Assembly: GCA_031270525.1 (NCBI GenBank)
Contig: JAISXN010000058.1
Span: 1 to 5,895 of the forward strand
Direction of reading: 5' to 3'
DNA: 5,895 nucleotides
Source: Candidatus Symbiothrix sp.
Lineage (GTDB): Bacteria; Bacteroidota; Bacteroidia; Bacteroidales; Azobacteroidaceae
The notes under the pieces are model-generated. The model was not told the DNA's origin and did no database searches. It worked only from the letters and a program-made list of their open reading frames with translations. The translations under genes were made by a program, and so were the position numbers. Below are positions 1-5,895 of this stretch, piece after piece. Each line of letters opens with the position of its first letter. The first letter of the stretch is position 1.

Positions 1-22
1 GATTGATAAAAGAAATCTCATG

Positions 23-30
23 TATATTTA
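23..30 (+). promoter_or_regulatory. weak candidate -7 box for ppa
   Basis: TATATTTA matches seven of eight positions of the Bacteroidota -7 consensus TAnnTTTG. A TTG at 3-5, 17 bases upstream, could act as the -33 element, although that spacing is a little short. Transcription would then begin around 36-40, which leaves room for a short leader before the ATG at 54 but excludes the TTG at 3 as a start. In DNA this AT-rich, a match of this quality can occur by chance. Confidence 0.25.
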
Positions 31-53
31 CAAAAAAATCTAATGAAATTCCA

Positions 54-674
54 ATGTATAGACAATACAAAGCACATCCCTGGCACGGAGTCAGCATCGG
101 AAGCTTATATCCGGAAGTAGTGACGGCGTTTATTGAAATTGTGCCTACCGATACCGTTAAGTATGAGGTGGATAAAGAGAGTGGTTACCTGTCCATAGAT
201 CGTCCTCAAATGTATTCCAATATAATTCCTGCCCTCTACGGTTTTATTCCACAGACGTATAGTAGCATCCAAGTGGCTGAACTCAGTAATCTTGCCCTGG
301 GTTGTACGGATATTATCGGCGATGGAGACCCTGTGGATATTTGCGTATTGACGGAAAAAGATATTGTTCACGGAGACTTGTTGGTCAAGGTCCGGCCTGT
401 CGGAGGGTTTCGCTTGATTGACGGCGGTCAGGCGGATGATAAAATCATTGCCGTGCTGTACAACGATGCTATCTATGGAAATTGCCGGCGCCTGTCCGAC
501 ATTCCGGAAGGAGTTTTGGAAAGGTTGAAGCATTATTTTACAACTTATAAGGATATTCCGGGTAGCGATAACCGAAAAACGGAATTGACTCACATCTATG
601 ATGTTGACGTGGCTCACGACGTTATTCTGCGGGCCATCGATGACTACAAAGAGCATTTTTGGAAAATTAAATGA
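54..674 (+). CDS. ppa: family I inorganic pyrophosphatase
   Basis: This soluble cytoplasmic enzyme hydrolyses pyrophosphate to two phosphates using Mg2+, pulling forward nucleotide, nucleotide-sugar and aminoacyl-tRNA synthesis. The family I signature DGDPVDI is clear, at residues 90-96 counted from the ATG at 54. By motif alignment with the E. coli enzyme, these residues are present: the first Glu of FIEIVP, KYE (Lys/Glu pair), the DR arginine, the Tyr of ALYGF, D and K of the DGGQADDK block, and the YK pair of TTYKD. The E. coli Tyr51 position appears to be Ile (NIIPALYG). The frame is open back to a TTG at 3. I prefer the ATG at 54 (206 aa) because MYRQYKAHPWHG resembles the usual N-terminus in this group, and the 17 extra residues look like untranslated leader. 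No Shine-Dalgarno sequence is seen. The 3' end overlaps the converging glycosyltransferase by 8 bp. The function is very likely; the start is less certain. Confidence 0.93.
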   Translation: MYRQYKAHPWHGVSIGSLYPEVVTAFIEIVPTDTVKYEVDKESGYLSIDRPQMYSNIIPALYGFIPQTYSSIQVAELSNLALGCTDIIGDGDPVDICVLTEKDIVHGDLLVKVRPVGGFRLIDGGQADDKIIAVLYNDAIYGNCRRLSDIPEGVLERLKHYFTTYKDIPGSDNRKTELTHIYDVDVAHDVILRAIDDYKEHFWKIK

Positions 675-687
675 GTGATTTAATTTT
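663..687. terminator. inverted repeat, possible bidirectional terminator
   Basis: AAAATTAAAT (663-672) and ATTTAATTTT (678-687) are perfect 10-bp inverted arms around the 5-base loop GAGTG. The structure contains the ppa stop (TGA, 672-674) and the stop of the converging glycosyltransferase (TAA read from 669 to 667). On the plus strand the right arm runs into five T's (684-688); on the minus strand the arm ends in four T's. Its position between convergent genes fits a bidirectional intrinsic terminator. The stem has no G-C pair, so it would be weak, and chance symmetry in AT-rich DNA is possible. Confidence 0.5.
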
Positions 688-1800
688 TAGTGCGTTAACG
701 TCATTGTCGTATATCTGGTGAAAGGCTGTTTTCCGCTGAATAATTTCCGTTTCGGGAATTTGATTTTGAAGACATTCCCCGATAATTTTCAAAATCTCAT
801 CCGGACAATTGGAAATAATCCGGCAAAGTTTTTCCAATCCCGAACCTTCGACCATTTCTTTACTGGCCAAACAATGTTGCCCGTTGACGAGTGCATGTAA
901 AAGTTTTACTTTTACACCCGAAACTTGGTTGGTAAACAAGATATGAACGCTTGCTTCCCGGATCAGTTGCGACATTTTTTCCTCGTCCAGGTTGGCTAAT
1001 ATAGTCACATTATCCTGTTTTTCAGATAGTTGCAATAAATCTTTCCGGGGATTCAGTCCGGCAAAAATCCAAGGAATGGTTTTATCTTTCGAGGTAACCG
1101 AATTCATCAAAAACGTAGCCGCGTTATGATTTTCGGGCGTACTCAAATCACTGTGATATAGCACAAATGGTTTGATTTTCGTATGAATATCTGTTTGAAT
1201 CAATGGGTTATGAAAAAAAAGCGGAACATAAACCGTTTTCTTTGTCCCGAACCTGTCTTCAAAATATTTTTTTTCGGTAGTAGATAGTGTCAGAATATAA
1301 TCGGCTTGGGACAAAACGTGTTCGAAACGTTTTAATCTCCATGCTTCCCAACGAAAGTACAATTTTAGCAGCGGGGACGTAGTATTTTGAGCCAAACCTT
1401 GATAATAAACCGCCTCGATATTATGTGCCCGAACCATTTTCAGCCGGTCTTTCAAAAGCGGGTGGTTCAGGTAATAGCAACAATGCAATCCTTCGAACAG
1501 GATAGGAGCTTTGTCTTTCAATAAATTGGCAAGCAATTTCTTATTTCTGCGACTGTAAACAATATAAGGAAGGGTTGAAAATTGGGATAAAATTCCGGTT
1601 TTCCTTGGATAGTAATACACCTTTTCGCAGTACTTTTCTAATTCGGGAGCCGGTTTCCGTCCGTATGCAAAAGCATGGAGAATGATTTTCACCCCATTTC
1701 CGGATAGGGCTTCCAATTTGTAAAAAATGTCTATGACCCCTCCATAATTAGGTGGATACGGAACATTGAAAGAAATGATATGTATCCGCTTTTCATCCAT
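667..1800 (-). CDS. GT4-like glycosyltransferase (GT-B fold)
   Basis: This is a probable cytoplasmic or membrane-associated glycosyltransferase that moves a sugar from a nucleotide-sugar to a surface glycan or lipid carrier; donor and acceptor cannot be read from the sequence. The 377-aa length is usual for a full two-domain GT-B enzyme. The N-terminal acceptor lobe starts with a beta strand and the loop YPPNYGGVIDIF (residues 15-26). The C-terminal donor lobe includes FVLYHSDLS (212-220), WIFAGLNP (244-251), and SGVKVKLLHALVNG (294-307), which matches the nucleotide-sugar-binding helix of GT4 enzymes. In that helix the usual Glu of LLEAL is His302, and the first acidic position of the EX7E motif reads as Ser294, so catalysis may differ from the classic type. 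No signal peptide or clear membrane span is seen. Its ATG lies inside the end of the upstream glycosyltransferase gene, suggesting translational coupling. Its stop overlaps that of ppa. The fold is confident; the specific function is unknown. Confidence 0.85.
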   Translation of the reverse strand: MDEKRIHIISFNVPYPPNYGGVIDIFYKLEALSGNGVKIILHAFAYGRKPAPELEKYCEKVYYYPRKTGILSQFSTLPYIVYSRRNKKLLANLLKDKAPILFEGLHCCYYLNHPLLKDRLKMVRAHNIEAVYYQGLAQNTTSPLLKLYFRWEAWRLKRFEHVLSQADYILTLSTTEKKYFEDRFGTKKTVYVPLFFHNPLIQTDIHTKIKPFVLYHSDLSTPENHNAATFLMNSVTSKDKTIPWIFAGLNPRKDLLQLSEKQDNVTILANLDEEKMSQLIREASVHILFTNQVSGVKVKLLHALVNGQHCLASKEMVEGSGLEKLCRIISNCPDEILKIIGECLQNQIPETEIIQRKTAFHQIYDNDVNALKIKSLI

Positions 1801-2881
1801 GTTTCAGCGCTTTGTGAATCGTTTGCAATAAAGTTTCCGATTCTTTTTCCCAAGACAATTCGGCGTTAGCAGCCGCAAATCCGGCTTCGTTTTTTCCTTG
1901 CGCGAGCATCTGTTTGATGGTTTCTGCGAGGAATTGCGGTTCATAATGATCGACCAATGTTCCGATTCCATAATGTGCGACGATTCGCCGGATTTCCGGA
2001 AAATCGCAGGTTAAAACAGGAACATACATTCGCATATAGTCGAAAATCCGGTTGGGAAGAGAATAGTAATAATTTAATCCCCTGTTTTCAAGTAAATTAA
2101 TGCCTATGTCGGCGCGGGCTGTATAGGCCGGAAGGGCATCGAAAGGAATTCTGCCTGTAAAAATCACTTTTTCATTCAGGTTCATCCGGTTCACTTGTTC
2201 TTTTAATTGCTGTAAAATATCTCCGTCGCCAACCACATAAAATACAAAATCGTCCAGATAAGGCATGGCGTCAATGACCCATTCGATACCACGGCCGATA
2301 TTTACTGCGCCTTGGTAAAGAATAATTTTTTGTGAATGTGAAGACACGATTACGTCTTCGTGTTCACAAGCAGGAGGAATATTCCTCACCACTCCCATAT
2401 TGATTTTATACCTTATATTATAATAGTCTGCGATGGATTGACAAACTGTGTAACAATGCTTCAAATGCGGAAAAATCCAATCTTCCAATTTGGTCCAGAC
2501 TTTTTTAACAAGTTTCCGGTCAATGATTTCGGGAACTTCGGGAAACATTTCATGCGCGTCGAAAACCAAAGGTTTCCGCCGGATTCTGGAAGCTAAGTAA
2601 TTGGCAGGAAGCGAGTCCGTATCATTCGAGAGATAGAGGTCGGTTTTGTCGAAAAGCAGATAAAAAAACAAGCGAATGTTGTACTCAGCATAGAAAAGAA
2701 CGGAATGATTGAAAACCAAACGCAAACGGTCTGTTTGATAAATTCGTTCCAACGGCCGGCTGTTGCGAAATTTTCGTCCGATTAATTTCACCTCATATCC
2801 GTTCCCGGCGAGGGTTGTACAGACCTTGTGCACCCGTTGGTCGGTTACCAAATCGTTTGTTACTGAGACAGTAATTTTCAT
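1793..2881 (-). CDS. GT4-family glycosyltransferase
   Basis: This 362-aa GT-B glycosyltransferase is probably the first gene of a two-gene unit with the 667-1800 glycosyltransferase. The N-terminal lobe has VTNDLVTDQRVHKV (residues 7-20), typical of family 4-like acceptor domains, then PLVFDAHEMFPEVPEI (104-119). The C-terminal Rossmann lobe has ILYQGAVNIGRGIEWVI (187-203), FYVVGDGD (214-221), VIFTGRIP (239-246), ADIGINLLE (257-265) and SLPNRIFDYMRMYVPVL (274-290). In the last block Asp281 stands where many GT4 enzymes have Glu. VPVL and DFPEIRRIV (293-301) complete the donor-site pattern. The sugar and acceptor are unknown; cell-surface polysaccharide or glycolipid assembly is an inference from family. 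The start is the first ATG after the divergent spacer, preceded by an A/T-rich leader without Shine-Dalgarno. Its last 8 bp overlap the next gene. There is no signal peptide and no frameshift. Confidence 0.9.
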   Translation of the reverse strand: MKITVSVTNDLVTDQRVHKVCTTLAGNGYEVKLIGRKFRNSRPLERIYQTDRLRLVFNHSVLFYAEYNIRLFFYLLFDKTDLYLSNDTDSLPANYLASRIRRKPLVFDAHEMFPEVPEIIDRKLVKKVWTKLEDWIFPHLKHCYTVCQSIADYYNIRYKINMGVVRNIPPACEHEDVIVSSHSQKIILYQGAVNIGRGIEWVIDAMPYLDDFVFYVVGDGDILQQLKEQVNRMNLNEKVIFTGRIPFDALPAYTARADIGINLLENRGLNYYYSLPNRIFDYMRMYVPVLTCDFPEIRRIVAHYGIGTLVDHYEPQFLAETIKQMLAQGKNEAGFAAANAELSWEKESETLLQTIHKALKHG

Positions 2882-2898
2882 ATTTTAATAAACGAGAA

Positions 2899-2906
2899 AA
2901 AATATA
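2899..2906 (-). promoter_or_regulatory. weak candidate -7 box for glycosyltransferase pair
   Basis: Read on the minus strand this is TATATTTT, seven of eight matches to TAnnTTTG. It would start transcription only about 10-15 bases before the ATG at 2881. I could not find a convincing TTTG about 20 bases further upstream. The AT content of the spacer makes chance matches likely, and the pair might be transcribed from another site in the spacer. Confidence 0.2.
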
Positions 2907-2911
2907 AAATA

Positions 2912-2942
2912 GTGTTTTTTTGGATAAAAAATCATACCTTTG
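2912..2942 (+). promoter_or_regulatory. Bacteroidota-type promoter of the M16 peptidase
   Basis: TACCTTTG at 2935-2942 is a full match to the Bacteroidota -7 consensus TAnnTTTG recognised by the primary sigma factor of this phylum. The expected -33 TTTG is poor: GTG at 2912-2914 has the right spacing (20 bases), while the better TTTG-like string ending at 2922 is too close. Transcription would begin near 2948, giving a leader of about 35-40 bases that is A/T-rich. The only gene it can serve is the peptidase starting at 2986. Confidence 0.6.
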
Positions 2943-2985
2943 TCCGATTAACTGAAATTATAATAAATTTCAAAAAAATATATAG

Positions 2986-5886
2986 ATGAATGATAACATG
3001 AAAGCAATTAAATTTATTTTATTCGTATTATTATGCTCATTAATAAGCATAAATACAAATGCACAAGGATTAAAATCGTTTAAATTACCGAATGGATTAA
3101 GTGTTTATATTTGGGAAGATGATAATGCTACCGATGTTTTCGGCATGATAGCCGTGAATGCGGGTTCCAAAGAGGATCCTGAGGAATACACCGGATTGGC
3201 GCATTATCTGGAACATCTGATGTTTAAAGGGACGGAAAAAATCGGCGCTTTGGATTGGGAAAAGGAAAAACCCGTTTATGAAAAAATCATTGCCAGGTAT
3301 GATGAAATGGCCGATACGGACGATCCTGTTCAAAAAGCTGCTATTTCAAAGGAAATCAATCAATTGACACAAGAAGCCGCTCAGTATAATATATCGACGG
3401 AATTTCAAGGTCTGACACAAAGTTATGGGGGAAGATATCTGAATGCGGGAACAAGTTTTGATTATACCGTATATTTTAATGCTTTTCCTCCGGGCGACGT
3501 CTACAAATGGTTGGAATTAAACTCGGATCGTTTGATTAATCCTGTTTTCCGCAATTTTCAGACAGAACTTGAAACCGTTTATGAAGAATATAACCGGTCG
3601 CAGGATCAACAGAATGAGCGAGTGTCGGATTTTGTAAGGGAAAAAATATTTACCGGTCACCCTTATGCCAGGTCAATTATTGGTTTGCCCGAACATTTGA
3701 AGAACCCCCGCCTGAGTAAACTAATGGAATTTTACAGGAATTGGTATGTGCCTGAAAATATGGCTTTAATTTTAGCCGGAAAGATAAAAACCAATGAAAT
3801 CGTATCTGTCATCAGGGAAAAATTCGGACGTTTGGAAAGCCGTCCGGTTCCCGAACGGAAGCAATATCCCGAAACGCCGTTGAAAGGCAGGAAAGAATTT
3901 AGCGCCAAAATATCGATTTATCCATCTGTAAAGCTTGTATATAAAGGGAACTCTATATTAAGCGATGACGACATTGCCTTGGATATCTGCACGTCTATTT
4001 TATCCAATTCAAATAAAACAGGATTGATTGATAAATTAGTGCTCGACGGTGATTTAATATATGCGGGCGCATCTTCGGCGGCTCTGAAAGATAGAGGTAT
4101 TATTGAAATATCGGCCATTCCGGTTTATGACAGGAACCAACGCCGTTACGAATCGTTAGGCTCCGTTGAAAAGATGATTTTGACCGAGCTGAAAAAGTTG
4201 AAAGAAGGTAAATTTGAAGATTGGTTGGTTCAATCTATCAAAAACAAAATGATACGGGACCATGAACGCGCAATAGAAACAAATGAAAATAAAGTTAACA
4301 AAATAGCAGAAACAGTTCTTTCCGGAAAAGATTTGAGTCATGTTTTGGAATACAGCGAAAAAGTAGCTGCGGTGACAATCGAAGAGATTAAAACCGTTGC
4401 AAAAAAATATTTTGGAGATGATTTTTTTGCTTTCCGTCTTGAGGAAGGAAAACCCGGCAAAGGGAAAGAATTGGAAAAACCCCAATATGAACCGATAAAG
4501 CCTGTTCGCGGAGCAGAATCGGAATATGCCAAGGCATTTAAGATTTTACCGGTGAAATTTGTCAAAAATTTTGCGGATATGAATAGCGTGGAAATCCGGC
4601 AGATAAACGACCGTTCCAAGTTATATTATACTAAAAATCCCGAAAATGATATTTTTACTTTGACTTTGAAATTTGGCATCGGAACCCAAAAAATGCCAAA
4701 GTTGCAGCTTGCTGCAAGTTTGATGAATACGGCCGGTATTATGGGACAGATGGATGCTCAGGAAGTTAAGCAAGAATTCAGTAATTTGGGCGCATCGTGC
4801 AGTTATAGCGTCAATGACAGTTATCTGTTTATAAACTTAACCGGTTTTGAAGTAAATCTTGAAGCAGCCTGTAATCTTTTAACCCGTCAGATATTGTTGC
4901 CGAAATTAGACGAAAAGCAAATGAACGGATTGCAAGGCTCTGTTTTTCAATCGCGTAATGTAGAGAAAAAATCGAATGAATACCTGAATGATGCCATGGA
5001 GAACTATTTATTGTACGGTAATAAATCCGATTATATCGACCGTTTGCCTTTGGAAGAGATCAACAATTTGACGGTAAGTAGTCTGACGGGAGAATTTCAA
5101 CGTGCAACCGATTATGAGGCTGAAATTCACTATGTCGGCTCTCTTCCGACAGAACAGGTTTATGATATTCTAAGCAAAAATCTGCCTTTGAAACAAGGAG
5201 AAAAAGAATCGACTTCTCCGGAAATAAAAGACAAAGTGAATTATACGGAAAATACGGTTTATTTTTTGCCAAATAGCGATGCAAAGCAAAGTACGGTTAC
5301 TTTCTTTATTGAAGGACCCGAATATAAAAGGGAAATTGATCCGTATGCCGGCGCTTTCAATCAATATTTCGGCGGAGGGAGTTTTACTTCCCTCATAGGT
5401 CAGGAAATCAGGGAATACCGTTCGATGGCTTATTCTGCGGGAGGGGTTTTCGTTACTCCTTTGCTTGAAAATAAAAAGACTTATTTCATAGGGTCGATGG
5501 GAACCCAGTCCGATAAAACATTGGATGCGATTGAAGTTTTCATGGATTTATTGACTAATATGCCCCAATATCCCGATAGAATGGACAATATCAAAAATTA
5601 CCTGACACAAACCGCTTCGGTTGAAAAACCGAATTTCCGGGACGCCAGCCAGATTTTTCAAAATTGGAAACAGAAAGGCTATACCCAATCGCCTGCTGCA
5701 ACGAATTTCCGGACATACGGTGAGATGACTTTCGATGATATTGTAAAATTCTACAACGAAAATATCAAAGGACGTCCGATTGCGATAGGAATTGTCGGTG
5801 ATCCTAAAATGATAGATGAGAAAGCTTTGGCAAAATACGGCAAGGTAGTCAAATTATCGACTTCTAAAGTTTTCAGTGATAAATAA
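2986..5886 (+). CDS. secreted M16 family zinc metallopeptidase (insulinase/pitrilysin-type)
   Basis: This is a 966-aa envelope peptidase with both M16 lobes in one chain, the usual length for pitrilysin-like proteins. Residues 1-26 look like a Sec signal peptide: Lys6 and Lys9, a hydrophobic core, and likely cleavage after NTNA. Cys17 lacks a lipobox, and no type IX secretion C-terminal domain is seen, so the periplasm is the likely site. The catalytic N-lobe has the inverted zinc motif HYLEH (73-77): zinc ligands His73 and His77, catalytic base Glu76. Glu201 in ELETVYEE fits the third zinc ligand, and Glu194 the accessory glutamate. A charged insertion (about 84-138) lies between motif and ligand. 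The second lobe (about 530-960) lacks HxxEH, as expected. It keeps Arg809 and Tyr816 in IREYRSMAY with the seven-residue spacing of the substrate-binding Arg/Tyr pair. The substrate is probably short unfolded peptides, but is unknown. ATG at 2998 (Met5) is an alternative start. The gene is divergent from the glycosyltransferases with its own promoter. Confidence 0.95.
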   Translation: MNDNMKAIKFILFVLLCSLISINTNAQGLKSFKLPNGLSVYIWEDDNATDVFGMIAVNAGSKEDPEEYTGLAHYLEHLMFKGTEKIGALDWEKEKPVYEKIIARYDEMADTDDPVQKAAISKEINQLTQEAAQYNISTEFQGLTQSYGGRYLNAGTSFDYTVYFNAFPPGDVYKWLELNSDRLINPVFRNFQTELETVYEEYNRSQDQQNERVSDFVREKIFTGHPYARSIIGLPEHLKNPRLSKLMEFYRNWYVPENMALILAGKIKTNEIVSVIREKFGRLESRPVPERKQYPETPLKGRKEFSAKISIYPSVKLVYKGNSILSDDDIALDICTSILSNSNKTGLIDKLVLDGDLIYAGASSAALKDRGIIEISAIPVYDRNQRRYESLGSVEKMILTELKKLKEGKFEDWLVQSIKNKMIRDHERAIETNENKVNKIAETVLSGKDLSHVLEYSEKVAAVTIEEIKTVAKKYFGDDFFAFRLEEGKPGKGKELEKPQYEPIKPVRGAESEYAKAFKILPVKFVKNFADMNSVEIRQINDRSKLYYTKNPENDIFTLTLKFGIGTQKMPKLQLAASLMNTAGIMGQMDAQEVKQEFSNLGASCSYSVNDSYLFINLTGFEVNLEAACNLLTRQILLPKLDEKQMNGLQGSVFQSRNVEKKSNEYLNDAMENYLLYGNKSDYIDRLPLEEINNLTVSSLTGEFQRATDYEAEIHYVGSLPTEQVYDILSKNLPLKQGEKESTSPEIKDKVNYTENTVYFLPNSDAKQSTVTFFIEGPEYKREIDPYAGAFNQYFGGGSFTSLIGQEIREYRSMAYSAGGVFVTPLLENKKTYFIGSMGTQSDKTLDAIEVFMDLLTNMPQYPDRMDNIKNYLTQTASVEKPNFRDASQIFQNWKQKGYTQSPAATNFRTYGEMTFDDIVKFYNENIKGRPIAIGIVGDPKMIDEKALAKYGKVVKLSTSKVFSDK

Positions 5887-5895
5887 TGTTTTCAA

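Noticed and set aside
105..656. Open frame of 183 codons on the minus strand inside ppa
   Set aside because: It lies wholly opposite a well-conserved pyrophosphatase, its protein shows no recognisable domain, and it has no separate promoter that I can see. It is best explained as an antisense shadow.
718..900. Plus-strand open frame of 60 codons opposite the glycosyltransferase
   Set aside because: It is antisense to the conserved C-terminal lobe, has no family resemblance, and has no start signal of its own.
3034..3036. Possible lipoprotein cysteine (Cys17) in the M16 signal peptide
   Set aside because: The residues before it (VLL) do not form a lipobox with Ala or Gly at -1, and the hydrophobic core continues past the Cys to a better signal peptidase I site near residue 26.
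3031..3052. Inverted repeat TTATGCT / AGCATAA with an 8-base loop in the signal-peptide codons
   Set aside because: The stem is seven pairs, mostly A-T, and lies in an AT-rich region that codes for a normal signal peptide. It is likely chance; I see no attenuator-like context.
2986..3110. Markedly AT-rich first 40 codons of the peptidase as a sign of foreign DNA
   Set aside because: Low GC at the gene start is expected for low mRNA structure and for signal-peptide codons. Base use returns to that of the neighbouring genes right after.
4156..4619. Two overlapping minus-strand open frames (109 and 93 codons) rich in Phe and Ser
   Set aside because: The Phe-rich composition is what results from reading Lys/Glu-rich M16 coding sequence backwards (AAA/GAA become TTT/TTC). 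The coding strand is clearly the peptidase.
5887..5895. Terminator or next gene after the peptidase
   Set aside because: Only nine bases remain after the stop codon, so nothing can be judged.

Overview
The window reads as ordinary chromosome of a member of the Bacteroidota, most likely Bacteroidales. Three things point there. Ribosome binding sites are A/T-rich and lack a Shine-Dalgarno motif. A Bacteroidota-type -7 box (TAnnTTTG form) precedes the large right-hand gene. The proteins resemble Bacteroidales families: a pyrophosphatase with the AHPWHG N-terminus, a GT4 protein with a YPPNYGG N-terminus, and a long secreted M16 peptidase. I do not name a genus. All four genes look intact, and I see no mobile element, tRNA/rRNA, CRISPR array or phage gene.

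Layout: (1) positions 54-674, plus strand, a family I inorganic pyrophosphatase (ppa). (2) Positions 667-2881, minus strand, two tandem GT-B glycosyltransferases. The upstream gene is 1793-2881 and the downstream one 667-1800; they overlap by 8 bp and are probably co-transcribed and translationally coupled. (3) Positions 2882-2985, a 104-bp AT-rich divergent spacer with a promoter for the right-hand gene. (4) Positions 2986-5886, plus strand, a two-lobed M16 (insulinase/pitrilysin-type) zinc metallopeptidase with a signal peptide. Its stop codon lies 9 bp before the window ends.

ppa and the downstream glycosyltransferase converge and overlap tail to tail by 8 bp. Both stop codons lie within a perfect 10-bp inverted repeat (663-687), a plausible but unusually AT-rich bidirectional terminator.

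The genes do not form one obvious pathway. Ppa removes cytoplasmic pyrophosphate made by biosynthesis, including nucleotide-sugar synthesis. The glycosyltransferase pair probably adds sugars to an unidentified cell-surface glycan or glycolipid, and the peptidase acts in the envelope on unknown peptides. I did not find a convincing new system. The points most worth a second look are the stop-codon hairpin, the missing acidic residues in the 667-1800 glycosyltransferase, and the charged insertion in the M16 catalytic lobe.
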